From an uncultured Porphyromonadaceae bacterium (GTDB taxonomy: Bacteria; Bacteroidota; Bacteroidia; Bacteroidales; Muribaculaceae): a stretch of 48,602 nucleotides of DNA. The DNA lies in contig CAMWVQ010000014.1 in NCBI GenBank assembly GCA_947177635.1, positions 1 through 48,602 of the forward strand, in the 5' to 3' direction. Made by a program: the position numbers and the translations under genes. Positions 16,844-26,104 of this stretch are shown in pieces; within the stretch, counting starts at the first letter, position 1, and each line of letters starts with the position of its first letter. The notes beneath the pieces are model-generated. The model did not search any database, was not told the DNA's origin, and saw nothing but the letters and a program-made list of their open reading frames with translations.

Positions 16844-19534
16844 TTATCGCGAAATGGCGAACTTCATCGACTCAGATGTGGCGTCGACATATGATAGCGA
16901 CAGGATGTAAACACCATCGGCGAGCGCTTCCACAGGAACCACAGCAGAAGACTCTCCGGGAGTCATTTCCATCACCAGACGTCCCGACATATCCACGACA
17001 CGTATGGCAGAGATGGCATTTTCAGCTGTTATAGCGATCCCCTCTGCAGTCATCCTTATTTCCGCTTTTGTCACGGAAACAGCATCAATGCTTGAAAGGA
17101 TTCCGTTTGCGAAATAAACCGGGATAGTGTAAGAAGGCTTGAGCTCGTCATTCGAACGAATCTCGATGGCGGCCTCATACATACCGCTGACAAGGTTGGC
17201 AGGATTCATGGTCACCTTCACGTTTGCCGATTCTCCGTTGCCGAGAGAAAGGGTCTCCTTGTCGAGAGTAAGCCAGTTGATATAGGCAGAACGCTCGCCG
17301 GTCACATTGGCTCGGATGCAGTAGTTATGGTCAATTCCCAACTCGGCCATCGACCACCATGTGTTTCCGCCGATGTTGCAGAGGTCTCCATAACCGGCCA
17401 GGGCAGGTACACCGTCGATACCGATATGATATTTAGAGGCGGACATATTGAGCATCTCAACACCAAACCAGATGTCCTCACCGGTGATTTCCACCGGGGT
17501 GTCGAGAGTCACCACGTTCCAGCATCCGGCCTCAGCGATGAATTCCTGCTCAGCGAGAATGTCACCGGCATGGGCGCGGTCTTCACCCTGACCATACACC
17601 TTTATCTTGGTGCCTTCAGGCAGTTCGCTGATATAGACCTCGATGCTCGAAATCTTCATACCCTTGAGGGCAGCCATCTTCTCGCGAGGATAGTAATGGG
17701 CGAAAATACCTGAGGAATAGTTGCCAAGAGAGACTGCGGACTCATATCCGCCATCATAACGAAGCACATACTCAGCCGCGGCGCCTGACTGTGCCCGCTC
17801 CTCGACATCAACTTTCTTTGACTTGATGGGCGCGCTGAACTCTCTTGCAGGGGCAAGCGAGCGGGGCTCATATATCTCGGAAAGCATATAGTTCACACCA
17901 AGAGAGGCGTTGAGCTGAGCATCCCCATTATTGGAGATTGCCAGCGCGGACTGACGGATGTCGCCATCGGTCTCCTCGGCCACCTCCTTGAGATCGGTGA
18001 CCACAGAGGGGGTGTTGTCATTGCGTTTCACCATAATTCCATAGTCTTCGGTCTCGCCGAAATAATAGCTTCCGCAAGGTGAAGGTGATCCGTAGACATC
18101 CATAACAAGGCGCATACGTTTAAGGCCCTCGCTTACAGAAACCCCTTCGGGGATGGAAATCTCAAGAGGCTGGTCGTAGACATAACCAACTTCCTCGCCG
18201 GCACCGGTGAAGACCCCGTCATTGTTCCAGTCAATCCAGACACCGGTCACATACGACTCCATCGGCTCGATAGAAAGCGTGAGGGTCTGTCCGGGGCGCA
18301 GTTCTGTCACGCCACCATCGGTAGTGGAAAAGTCGGTATAGCTTGCCTGCTCCGATCTGTTGTCGATAGAGCCTACAGTGACACGGGTAATGCCGACACG
18401 CGAATCCGCATACTCGTGGCCTGACTCACAGGCCTCACCTTCCGCTATGGAATATGTGGAGGTCACTGCTTTCATCTTGCTGATGCCTTCGTCGCCGGGA
18501 GTCACATTGCGCACTTCCACCTTGTGGTCTCCGACAGCAGACAAATCCACTCGCGACATAAAGGTGTAGTTGAAGGATGCGCCCGGTGCGATAGACACCG
18601 GAATGGTCTCCACTGCTGCGCGCTGCCCGTCTACCCACAGTTCAAGAGTGGCATCGTCGAGTGTCTGCGCGCCGGCATTGACAACCTTAACTGTCACCTT
18701 TTCGTGTGTGCCGTTGGCATTGGCAATGGGCGCGCTTATGTTGTCGACCCGGAGAGCCCTCTGGGCTGCCATGGAGCCATCTCCCATAAAGCTGAACACG
18801 GCAGGAAGATTGGCAAAATTCAAGCCATACTCTTCACCCATATAGACATACGCGTAATCCATCGAGGTGTCGGCTGTGAAAACCGAGAACCAGCAGGAGG
18901 GGGTATCGCCCATATTCACAGCGCTGAACGACATGAATCCTGACTCAAGCTTCATCTCCTGATTCAGGGTCACACGGAACTCATAAAGAGGCATCTCCTC
19001 CGCTTCGGAACCGTATGTGACACCGAGATAGCGTCCCACGATGTCTGACTCCTGACGGGACACAAGTTCTCCGGGACGGCCATTGTCATCCTGGCGGTAA
19101 AACGCAATTTCGAACTTGACAGGCTCAGTCATCTCGTAGTTCTCGTTGATACCGCCACGGCTGTCACATCCCAGCCAGTTGTAGGAATCTTCATCCCAAT
19201 AGTTGAACAGACCTATCACACGAATCTCGTTGACACTCTTGTAGCATCCATGGAATGCCTGATAGAAGATGGTGCTCATTCCCGGGCGTCCCTGGTCGGA
19301 GCTCTGGAAGCCGGAATACCCTACCTCATCGGCTATATAAGGGCCGTCAAGCACTGTGTTTTCAGGACAGGCGAAAATTTCGTCAACGGTGACTTTGGCC
19401 GGCCCGCGCTGAACGTTACCCAAAGCTGTGACAGCGACAGCCTCCTTGCTGCCAGCGAACTTGCCCGGAGAAACAGGAGCCGCCTGGAGCAACATCGGAC
19501 ATAATGCCGCAAGTGCAATGTAAAACTTTTTCAT
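16844..19534 (-). CDS. Secreted GEVED-domain protein with type IX secretion sorting tail
   Basis: This 896-residue precursor starts with a signal peptide (MKKFYIALAALCPMLLQAAP). A further in-frame upstream Met exists, but the signal peptide fixes the start at 19534. The N-terminal about 270 residues are unrecognised. They are followed by a CARDB-like Ig segment (VTVKVVNAGAQTLDDATLELWVDGQ). A GEVED domain has the hallmark VWIDWNNDGVFTGAGEEVG and ends YYFGETEDYGIMV. Another beta-sandwich follows, then an Ig-like region (LTLDKETLSLGNGES). The C-terminal 75 residues are a type A sorting domain (AIRVVDMSGRLVMEM, ending VYILSLSYVDATSESMKFAIS), which directs export by the type IX system. It probably acts at the cell surface or is released; the substrate is unknown. 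A TPR-AraC regulator is encoded just upstream on the same strand. Confidence 0.85.
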   Translation of the reverse strand: MKKFYIALAALCPMLLQAAPVSPGKFAGSKEAVAVTALGNVQRGPAKVTVDEIFACPENTVLDGPYIADEVGYSGFQSSDQGRPGMSTIFYQAFHGCYKSVNEIRVIGLFNYWDEDSYNWLGCDSRGGINENYEMTEPVKFEIAFYRQDDNGRPGELVSRQESDIVGRYLGVTYGSEAEEMPLYEFRVTLNQEMKLESGFMSFSAVNMGDTPSCWFSVFTADTSMDYAYVYMGEEYGLNFANLPAVFSFMGDGSMAAQRALRVDNISAPIANANGTHEKVTVKVVNAGAQTLDDATLELWVDGQRAAVETIPVSIAPGASFNYTFMSRVDLSAVGDHKVEVRNVTPGDEGISKMKAVTSTYSIAEGEACESGHEYADSRVGITRVTVGSIDNRSEQASYTDFSTTDGGVTELRPGQTLTLSIEPMESYVTGVWIDWNNDGVFTGAGEEVGYVYDQPLEISIPEGVSVSEGLKRMRLVMDVYGSPSPCGSYYFGETEDYGIMVKRNDNTPSVVTDLKEVAEETDGDIRQSALAISNNGDAQLNASLGVNYMLSEIYEPRSLAPAREFSAPIKSKKVDVEERAQSGAAAEYVLRYDGGYESAVSLGNYSSGIFAHYYPREKMAALKGMKISSIEVYISELPEGTKIKVYGQGEDRAHAGDILAEQEFIAEAGCWNVVTLDTPVEITGEDIWFGVEMLNMSASKYHIGIDGVPALAGYGDLCNIGGNTWWSMAELGIDHNYCIRANVTGERSAYINWLTLDKETLSLGNGESANVKVTMNPANLVSGMYEAAIEIRSNDELKPSYTIPVYFANGILSSIDAVSVTKAEIRMTAEGIAITAENAISAIRVVDMSGRLVMEMTPGESSAVVPVEALADGVYILSLSYVDATSESMKFAISR

Positions 19535-19581
19535 AGGGGTTGGATTGAAATGTTGATGAATCTGAAATTTATATCTATCGG

Positions 19582-19612
19582 CAAAGATACAATCATAGGA
19601 GCAATAAACCAA
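19582..19612 (-). promoter_or_regulatory. Promoter of the GEVED protein gene
   Basis: On the minus strand TTG (19610-19612), a 20-nt spacer and TATCTTTG (19582-19589) match the Bacteroidetes consensus. The leader would be about 40 nt. The gene therefore has its own promoter, separate from the upstream regulator gene. Confidence 0.72.
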
Positions 19613-19676
19613 CCGTTTATACACGCCGGATTTCACAGATTCAAGAATCCGGAATCATTTACAAGTACGCTGAAAA

Positions 19677-21446
19677 TCAACACATACGATTTGTGTCGCA
19701 AGTGTTTGAGCGCTCTTCCCTGGCCATTTTGCGGTAAACCGACGGAGAAAGCCCCGTATGTTTACGGAATGCCTCTGTGAATGTCGTCTGAGACTTGAAC
19801 CCGACGCTCTCCCCGATGAACTTTATCTTGTATGAGTCATAGGCGGTGTCGGCAAGCCTTTCACAGGCGAGCTTGACTCGATAGTCATTTATGTAAGTAT
19901 TGAAATTGCGGCCGAACTCCTCATTTATTGTCTGGGACACATATTTGGAATTCGATTCGACAAGTCTGGCAAGCCGTTCAAGGGAGAATTCGGGATTACA
20001 CAACTCCTCCCTGTCGTTCTCCACCACGGCAGCTATCGCCTCGGCGAGTCTGTTGCGATGAATCTCGCGAAGATTGCTGGACTTGTATTTTGCTTGTTCG
20101 TCAGTGCCGGACGGCTCCACAGGCAACGCCTCGTCAATCATTGATTTAAGACGCACAATCTCCGCGTCACGCTCCTCAAGCATCCTTACACATTCACGGT
20201 TACGTTCATCCATCGCCTCTCGCTCGCGAGAGTTCGCCCGGTCAATCTCATACAGGCTGCGGTAACTGCGGGTTATGCGCCGCTTCTGGATATGGAAGAT
20301 AAGGAGTGCGCCCAGCAGTAGACACGCGCCGGCAATGACGCTGAGCAACACCATGCGTTGCCGGCGAATGATGGATTCCTTTGTTTCCTTCTCCTTGTAC
20401 AACGTGCTGATTTCATCTGCGGTCTTAGCCGCTTTGTACTGGAACAGGACATTCTTCACCGCGTTGAACTCCCGGTCATCCATCAGGGAGTCCCTTATGT
20501 CGAAATACCGCTCACGATACAGCCTGGACTTTTCCGGATTCCCTTTGCTGGAATAATAATCGGAAAGGGCGTCATACACCGACGGGAACATCCGTTCAAG
20601 ACCGTTTCGTTCGGCGGTCTCACGACATCGCTCCATATAGATGATTGCAGAATCAGGCTTTCCCATCGCCTGGTAAGCAACGTATAATTCCTGATATGCC
20701 GATCCCTCATAGCGCGGTTCAAGGTTCTCCTTCGCCGCGAAAGAGGCCATATCGAGAAACTTCCCCACCGCCTCGTTATAACGTTTCTTGCTTTTAAGCA
20801 ACAGGCCGTCCATTAGCCCGTCGAGATAAACCTCCTCCGGGGTTACGGGGGGATAACGTCTGCTGACTTCCATACGGTATTTCTCAGCATCTGCAACCGC
20901 ATCCGTGTAAGTTATCATCCCGGAGAGATTCACCAGCAGTTTTTTCTCCACGTCAGGGTCGGGATGGTTTCTGCATATCTCCAGCCCCTTCTTGTAATAG
21001 TCGATTCCTGTCTCATAATCATTCAGACAGCAATAGACATTCCCGATATTCTTGTATATGGTTGCGGCCATAGGCAGAGACGGAATCTCTTCACTGGCCA
21101 TCAACGCCTGTATGTAATTGTCAAGCGCGCCGGCGTAGTCGCAACGTCTCATCATCACATCGCCCACTCCAACAAATGCCCTCACCCGGTTCGCGGCCCT
21201 CAGGGTATCCGATTCATCCTGACGGCGCACGCATCCTGTCATATACAACGAAAGGGCTTCTGCCATATTGCCGGCCTTGAACGAGCTGTCGGCCATATCA
21301 AGCATCCTCTTGACAGACATCCCCGACACCTTTCCGAAAAGACTGTCAACGGTTTCATGTGGTGCATTGGACACTGCTCCCGACATATCCAAGGTCGAGA
21401 GGACTGACAATATCACCGTAAACCATATGATTATCTGTTTTACCAT
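19677..21446 (-). CDS. Membrane-spanning TPR sensor with AraC-type DNA-binding domain
   Basis: The 589-residue protein has an N-terminal signal or anchor helix, tetratricopeptide-like repeats (about residues 45-330, for example AATIYKNIGNVYCCLNDYETGIDYYKKGLEIC) and one transmembrane helix near 365-385 (VLLSVIAGACLLLGALLIF). A charged coiled coil (about 395-445) follows, then a C-terminal AraC HTH pair at about 482-575 (FSLERLARLVESNSKYVSQTINEEFG and IKFIGESVGFKSQTTFTEAFRKHTGLSPSVYR). TPRs would face the periplasm and the HTH the cytoplasm, making it a one-component transmembrane regulator. The family is common in gut Bacteroidales. Its target is not known; the adjacent secreted GEVED gene is the obvious candidate. 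Confidence 0.88.
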   Translation of the reverse strand: MVKQIIIWFTVILSVLSTLDMSGAVSNAPHETVDSLFGKVSGMSVKRMLDMADSSFKAGNMAEALSLYMTGCVRRQDESDTLRAANRVRAFVGVGDVMMRRCDYAGALDNYIQALMASEEIPSLPMAATIYKNIGNVYCCLNDYETGIDYYKKGLEICRNHPDPDVEKKLLVNLSGMITYTDAVADAEKYRMEVSRRYPPVTPEEVYLDGLMDGLLLKSKKRYNEAVGKFLDMASFAAKENLEPRYEGSAYQELYVAYQAMGKPDSAIIYMERCRETAERNGLERMFPSVYDALSDYYSSKGNPEKSRLYRERYFDIRDSLMDDREFNAVKNVLFQYKAAKTADEISTLYKEKETKESIIRRQRMVLLSVIAGACLLLGALLIFHIQKRRITRSYRSLYEIDRANSREREAMDERNRECVRMLEERDAEIVRLKSMIDEALPVEPSGTDEQAKYKSSNLREIHRNRLAEAIAAVVENDREELCNPEFSLERLARLVESNSKYVSQTINEEFGRNFNTYINDYRVKLACERLADTAYDSYKIKFIGESVGFKSQTTFTEAFRKHTGLSPSVYRKMAREERSNTCDTNRMC

Positions 21447-21512
21447 GCCAAATCGTCATTACTCCGAAGGGGGCAACTGACACGGGAGCACCATGATGAT
21501 GTCTCAGGATTC

Positions 21513-22250
21513 TCAGCGGTATCGCTCGGGAAGAGCCGAACGTATCGCTTCCGCTGACAAGTCTGACACCCGTCGGCGATCTGCCTCATCGGCAGGGGGG
21601 GCGATGGGCTTGTGGATTGTCAGTATGACTTTTCCCCAGTGAGGCAGCCATTGTCCGCGCGGAAGCACATGGTAAGCACCGTCTATTGTCACCGGTACCA
21701 CCGGCAGCTGGAACTCCATGGCGAGCTTGAACGCTCCGGTATGGAAACGGCCCATACGGCCTGACCGCGAACGGGAGCCTTCGGGAAACACGACCACCGA
21801 CATCCCTCCCTTAAGGGTTTTCTCTGCCTCCGCCATAGTGTGACGGATAGCCGCCGGGGAGGAGTTGTCGACGAAGATATGCCCGGCAGCCTTGCAACTT
21901 ATCCCCACCACCGGAAACTTGCGCAGGCCTATCTTCATCATCCATTTGAAATTGTGGCCGAGGAATCCGTAAATCGAAAAAATATCATATGCTCCCTGGT
22001 GGTTGGCCACGAACACATACGAGGTCTTCTCCTGGATGTTTTCCCTACCTCTGACCTCCACACTGACCAATGTGAGCCAGGTGCACAGTTTTGCCCAGAT
22101 ATGGGGAGGCCAATATCCCCAGAACCGTCCTCCGCCGAGCAAAGACCCGACGATGGCCACAATCCCGGTCAGGATTGTCAGCACGACTATCATAGGAACC
22201 ATGACCACAATCTGATATATTCTGTACAGAACCAGAAGCATAGATTTCAT
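21513..22250 (-). CDS. plsC: 1-acyl-sn-glycerol-3-phosphate acyltransferase (PlsC family)
   Basis: This 245-residue membrane enzyme has N-terminal hydrophobic helices (YQIVVMVPMIVVLTILTGIVAIVGSLL) and the acyltransferase motifs NHQGAYD (the HX4D catalytic pair), KWMMKIGLRKFPVVG, FPEGSRSRSG and VVPVTIDGAY. It adds the second acyl chain to lysophosphatidic acid, giving phosphatidic acid. The start at 22250 places the first helix right after the Met; an upstream in-frame extension would run through a perfect palindrome and is rejected. Several paralogues usually exist in Bacteroidales, so acceptor specificity is not certain. Confidence 0.88.
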   Translation of the reverse strand: MKSMLLVLYRIYQIVVMVPMIVVLTILTGIVAIVGSLLGGGRFWGYWPPHIWAKLCTWLTLVSVEVRGRENIQEKTSYVFVANHQGAYDIFSIYGFLGHNFKWMMKIGLRKFPVVGISCKAAGHIFVDNSSPAAIRHTMAEAEKTLKGGMSVVVFPEGSRSRSGRMGRFHTGAFKLAMEFQLPVVPVTIDGAYHVLPRGQWLPHWGKVILTIHKPIAPPADEADRRRVSDLSAEAIRSALPERYR

Positions 22251-22290
22251 AGCGGATTCAGGGGGATGCAGGGGTTGTGTTTTATGAGGG

Positions 22291-22322
22291 GTGTTGCAAG
22301 GCCCGGCCGGGCCTTGCAACAC
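22291..22322. terminator. 32-bp perfect palindrome downstream of glyA
   Basis: Bases 22291-22306 (GTGTTGCAAGGCCCGG) are the exact reverse complement of 22307-22322. It lies 28 nt past the glyA stop and 41 nt before the plsC start. It would make a very stable hairpin in either transcript but lacks a U-tract. A terminator, a processing site or a protein-binding dyad are all possible. Confidence 0.5.
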
Positions 22323-22350
22323 CTCGCGTATAGTTTTATGGAATTTCTGA

Positions 22351-23631
22351 TTACCAGGCGAACATCGGACGGTCAGCCATCATAGCATTGACCTTATCAC
22401 GAACAGCCTTGATGGTCGCCTCACTCTCAGGAGCCGAGAGCACGGTGTCAATCATCTCAACAATGCCGCCCATCTCGTCGGCCTTGAGACCACGGGTGGT
22501 GATGGCAGGTGTTCCCAGACGGATGCCGGAAGTCTGGAAGGGGGAGCGGGAATCGAAAGGCACCATGTTCTTGTTGGCTGTGATGTCGGCGTCAACCAGC
22601 ACCTTCTCGGCCACCTTGCCTGTAAGTTCCGGGAACTTGGAACGGAGGTCTACGAGTATGCAGTGGTTGTCGGTTCCGCCGGAAACAACGTGGTAACCCT
22701 TGTCGGTGAGGGCTTTCGCCATAGCGGCAGCATTCTCCTTCACCTGCTTCTGGTACTCCTTGTATTCAGGCTGCAGAGCCTCGCCGAAGGCCACAGCCTT
22801 GGCTGCGATGACATGCTCCAGCGGGCCGCCCTGAACGCCGGGGAACACTGCGGAGTCAAGCAATGACGACATTTTACGGATTTCACCCTTCTTGGTGGCT
22901 TTGCCCCAGGGGTTGTCGAAGTCCTTGCCCAGCAGGATGACGCCGCCACGCGGGCCGCGGAGTGTCTTGTGGGTAGTAGAAGTGACAACGTGGGCATATT
23001 TCACGGGGTTGTCGAGAAGGCCTGCGGCGATAAGACCTGCGGGATGGGCCATATCGACCATAAAGATAGCACCGATGCTGTCAGCAATCTTGCGCATGCG
23101 CTCATAATCCCATTCACGGCTGTAGGCGCTCGCACCTCCGATAATCAGCTTGGGTTTCTTCTCGTTGGCCATCGCCTCCATCTGGTCGTAATCAACACGG
23201 CCGGTCTCCTGGTCGACATTGTAACCGATGGCGTTGAATACCAGTCCGGAGAAGTTCACGGGGCTGCCGTGCGAAAGGTGGCCGCCATGGTCGAGGTTCA
23301 TACCCATGAATGTGTCGCCGGGCTTGAGACATGCCATGAAGACGGCCATGTTGGCCTGTGCGCCTGAGTGGGGCTGCACATTGGCGTATTCAGCTCCGAA
23401 GAGCTGCTTCAGACGGTCCTGGGCAAGAGTCTCTGCCTCATCGACCACCTGGCATCCGCCGTAGTAACGATGACCGGGATAGCCCTCGGCATACTTGTTT
23501 GTCAGGCAGGAACCCATTGCCTCCATCACCTGGGGGGAGACGAAGTTTTCCGAGGCGATAAGCTCGATGCCCTTCTGCTGGCGCTGATGTTCACGATTGA
23601 TGATGTCGAAGATGACGTTGTCGCGTTGCAT
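22351..23631 (-). CDS. glyA: Serine hydroxymethyltransferase
   Basis: The 426-residue PLP enzyme converts serine and tetrahydrofolate to glycine and 5,10-methylene-tetrahydrofolate. Diagnostic motifs are [15 protein letters not shown] near the N-terminus, [31 protein letters not shown], and the PLP-lysine motif [16 protein letters not shown]. Length and order match the bacterial family. It lies 53 nt after the flavin reductase gene on the same strand, probably in one transcript with pyrB, although a weak hairpin at the reductase stop may reduce read-through. Confidence 0.98.
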   Translation of the reverse strand: MQRDNVIFDIINREHQRQQKGIELIASENFVSPQVMEAMGSCLTNKYAEGYPGHRYYGGCQVVDEAETLAQDRLKQLFGAEYANVQPHSGAQANMAVFMACLKPGDTFMGMNLDHGGHLSHGSPVNFSGLVFNAIGYNVDQETGRVDYDQMEAMANEKKPKLIIGGASAYSREWDYERMRKIADSIGAIFMVDMAHPAGLIAAGLLDNPVKYAHVVTSTTHKTLRGPRGGVILLGKDFDNPWGKATKKGEIRKMSSLLDSAVFPGVQGGPLEHVIAAKAVAFGEALQPEYKEYQKQVKENAAAMAKALTDKGYHVVSGGTDNHCILVDLRSKFPELTGKVAEKVLVDADITANKNMVPFDSRSPFQTSGIRLGTPAITTRGLKADEMGGIVEMIDTVLSAPESEATIKAVRDKVNAMMADRPMFAW

Positions 23632-23684
23632 AACGGTTGGTATTTGGGGTTGTAAGTTTCTTGATGATTAGATATGAAAGAGCC

Positions 23685-24275
23685 TCAGCTCTTCTTGTTT
23701 TTCTTGACCGAGAATCCGAAGCGACCGAGCTCTTCTCCCTGGGAATAGTAGTGGCCGTGGGTGTAATTGAGCAGTCCGGCCTTCCCAAGATCAAACCTGT
23801 CAGACTCGGGCTCAATGAAGCGTTCATCTGCCAGGACGTTTGTAACCTTGGCCAAGAACATATGATGGGAACCCAAAGGCAATATTGATGTCACCTTGCA
23901 TTCGATTGAAAGCGGGGATTCATCGATATAGGGGCAATTTACCGTGACTCCCGGCGCAGGGGTGAGCCCGGTCTCTTTCCACTTGTCGTACTCTTTTCCG
24001 GAACGCACGCCTGCCCAGTCGGTCTGGCGGGCCATATCGGCCGTGGTGAGGTTGATGGTGAACTCCATCTGCTCCTTTATCAGTCCGTATGAGTGACGTT
24101 CGGGACGAACCGAGATGTAACACATTGCCGGGTCGGTGTTGACCGTCCCCACCCACGCCACGGTAAGCATATTGGACTCCTCGATGGAAGCTCCGCATGT
24201 CACCAACACTGCGGGAAGGGGATAAATCATCGTGCCGGGTTTCCAGCTTCGTTTCTTGTTCAACGGCTTGCTCAT
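23685..24275 (-). CDS. Flavin reductase / flavoredoxin-like FMN-binding split-barrel protein
   Basis: This 196-residue protein matches the flavin reductase (DIM6/NTAB) family: WKPGTMIYPLPAVLVTCG at the N-terminus, AWVGTVNTDPAMCYISVRPERHS forming the FMN-binding region, and HHMFLAKVTNVLADE later on. It binds FMN and passes electrons from NAD(P)H or another donor; the physiological partner is not visible. The ATG at 24275, 32 nt after pyrB, is preferred over an in-frame start inside pyrB. Its place between pyrB and glyA suggests only co-transcription, not a pathway role. Confidence 0.88.
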   Translation of the reverse strand: MSKPLNKKRSWKPGTMIYPLPAVLVTCGASIEESNMLTVAWVGTVNTDPAMCYISVRPERHSYGLIKEQMEFTINLTTADMARQTDWAGVRSGKEYDKWKETGLTPAPGVTVNCPYIDESPLSIECKVTSILPLGSHHMFLAKVTNVLADERFIEPESDRFDLGKAGLLNYTHGHYYSQGEELGRFGFSVKKNKKS

Positions 24276-24307
24276 AATCTTCCGCTGGGATGTCGGGTGA
24301 TGGCTGC

Positions 24308-25252
24308 TTACTTGGAATTCTCCGAAGCTTTGATTTCCTCTGTGGTGATACCCAGCGCACGGCATATCAGGGCCTGACGTGCAAACAAACCGTTGCGGGC
24401 CTGCTCGAAGTAGTAGGCCTTGGGGCTGTCATCGACATCCTCCGAGATTTCATTGAGACGGGGGAGCGGATGCAGCACGCGGAGATTGTCGCGCGAGCCG
24501 TCGAGCATGCTTTTTGTGAGGCTGTAACAATCTTTGACCCTCTCATATTCGGCCAGGTCTGCGAACCGCTCGCGCTGAACACGGGTCATATACAGGATGT
24601 CGGTCGAGTTTATAACCTCGGGGGAAAGCTCGGTATGAATCTCGTATGGGATGCCCAGGCGCTCACACAGGTCGATGTATTCCTGCGGCATCGCCAGCTC
24701 GGGACACGACACGAACCGGAATTTGGGATTGAAATACCTCATGGCCATAAGCAGGGAATGCACAGTGCGGCCATACTTGAGGTCGCCCACCATGGTGATT
24801 TCGAGGTTGTCGAGCTTCCCCTGCGTCTTCATAATCGAGTAGAGGTCAAGCATCGTCTGCGAAGGATGCTGGTTTGACCCGTCGCCGGCATTGATTACCG
24901 GTGTCTCTGTCACGGTTGTGGCATATTTGGCGGCTCCCTCCTGGTAATGACGCATGATAATCAGGTCTACATAATTCGACACCATCTTTATGGTATCTTT
25001 GAGGGATTCCCCTTTCGAGGATGATGAGGTATTGGCGTCGGAGAAGCCGATCACGCGTCCGCCAAGTCGGTTTACCGCTGTCTCAAAACTGAGCCGGGTG
25101 CGGGTTGAAGGTTCGAAAAACAGCGTGGCCACAACCTTTCCGTCAAGAATCTTGTGGTTGGGGTTTTCCTCGAAGAAACGTGCGTCGGCAAGAATGTCAA
25201 GGATTTCCTCCTTGCCGAGATCGTCGATAGAAACGAGTGAGTTGGGATTCAT
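24308..25252 (-). CDS. pyrB: Aspartate carbamoyltransferase catalytic subunit
   Basis: The 314-residue enzyme joins carbamoyl phosphate and aspartate in pyrimidine synthesis. Active-site motifs are [15 protein letters not shown] (carbamoyl-phosphate binding), [12 protein letters not shown] (the 80s loop), the [10 protein letters not shown] motif, [11 protein letters not shown] and HPLPRLNEI. The 240s-loop and C-terminal helix are present. In most Bacteroidales pyrB is followed by pyrI, the regulatory subunit; here the next gene is a flavin reductase, so pyrI is absent from this locus. The gene has its own promoter about 70 nt upstream, with a small hairpin in the leader. Confidence 0.98.
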   Translation of the reverse strand: MNPNSLVSIDDLGKEEILDILADARFFEENPNHKILDGKVVATLFFEPSTRTRLSFETAVNRLGGRVIGFSDANTSSSSKGESLKDTIKMVSNYVDLIIMRHYQEGAAKYATTVTETPVINAGDGSNQHPSQTMLDLYSIMKTQGKLDNLEITMVGDLKYGRTVHSLLMAMRYFNPKFRFVSCPELAMPQEYIDLCERLGIPYEIHTELSPEVINSTDILYMTRVQRERFADLAEYERVKDCYSLTKSMLDGSRDNLRVLHPLPRLNEISEDVDDSPKAYYFEQARNGLFARQALICRALGITTEEIKASENSK

Positions 25253-25278
25253 CGGAACGACAGTCTATATGGTTTATC

Positions 25279-25328
25279 CCGACCTGTCGGTGAAACTCCG
25301 CCGGTCGGCTTTTGTCACTGCAAAGGTA
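25279..25328 (-). promoter_or_regulatory. pyrB promoter and leader hairpin
   Basis: TACCTTTG on the minus strand (25321-25328) matches the -7 consensus. The leader of about 60 nt contains a stem-loop (CCGACC at 25303-25308 pairing with GGTCGG in the 25279-25290 stretch). It could be a regulatory leader but resembles no named pyr attenuator. Confidence 0.5.
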
Positions 25329-25423
25329 ATAACTTTTCCCGGCCTTTACAACTATAAGGTCCCAAATCATATCCAAAAGATACACCACTGGCTTCAATCG
25401 CCACGATTTGTCGCAAGGAGACA

Positions 25424-26080
25424 TTACACACTATGGGGGAAGTCCGCCATTTCAAGCATAGCCATGTCATCAGGCATGTTTCCCCAGGCGTGTATCTCGC
25501 ATTGCGACCCCGACTCCGATATCAGGTATTCCCGTATGCGCGTTGCTTTCTCCGCCCCACGGCAGTTGGCAGTAGAGAACCGACCGGTCAACCGGCCGTT
25601 GTCATCCACCTCAGCTTTCGTCCCAATCACAAAATCCACTCCGTTGGCTATTGCCCAGGGGCGAACCCACTCCTCCACACTGGCCGTGGCGACTATTATC
25701 CTGGCTCCGGTGTCACGCAGGGCATCCATATCAAATTTCACATCGCTGCGCAACATTTCCGCGATTTCAGCAGCGAATCCTTTCCCCTTGCGCTCAAACT
25801 CTGCAAAGTCCATTCCCTTGAACAGGAAGCCAAACAATTTTTCTTTCGCGGCAGAGGATGAGAGCAATCCCATTTTCCAGGTGACAAGCCAAGGTGACGC
25901 TTTCACAACAGCCAATGCAAACCGGCATTTTCCCACAGCATAGACTCCAAACCGGATAAAGGAATCATCCCTTACCAAAGTGTTGTCAAAATCAAACAGA
26001 CCGACTCTTTTTCGATGACAAAAATCACTATCCGAAAATGGACCTGCCAAGGGATTGCCTATGTGATTTCTTCGTGTCAT
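25424..26080 (-). CDS. HAD-IB family phosphatase
   Basis: The 218-residue haloacid-dehalogenase protein has motif I GLFDFDNTLVRDDS (nucleophile and acid Asp), motif II IIVATAS, a motif III Lys near EKATRIREYL and motif IV WGNMPDDMAML. The helical cap between motifs I and II is the subclass IB type shared with SerB-like phosphatases. It follows the UbiA-family gene by 24 nt. In polyprenyl-phosphate arabinose synthesis a phosphatase removes the 5-phosphate from polyprenyl-phosphoribose phosphate, and this gene is well placed for that step. This is inference from context; other small phosphate esters are possible substrates. Confidence 0.8.
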   Translation of the reverse strand: MTRRNHIGNPLAGPFSDSDFCHRKRVGLFDFDNTLVRDDSFIRFGVYAVGKCRFALAVVKASPWLVTWKMGLLSSSAAKEKLFGFLFKGMDFAEFERKGKGFAAEIAEMLRSDVKFDMDALRDTGARIIVATASVEEWVRPWAIANGVDFVIGTKAEVDDNGRLTGRFSTANCRGAEKATRIREYLISESGSQCEIHAWGNMPDDMAMLEMADFPHSV

Positions 26081-26104
26081 GACTCATTGCGCCAATCAAC
26101 CGGT

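Noticed and set aside
22251-22322. N-terminal extension of the acyltransferase
   Set aside because: It would be encoded by the perfect palindrome and is Pro/Gly-rich; the first membrane helix starts at the later Met.
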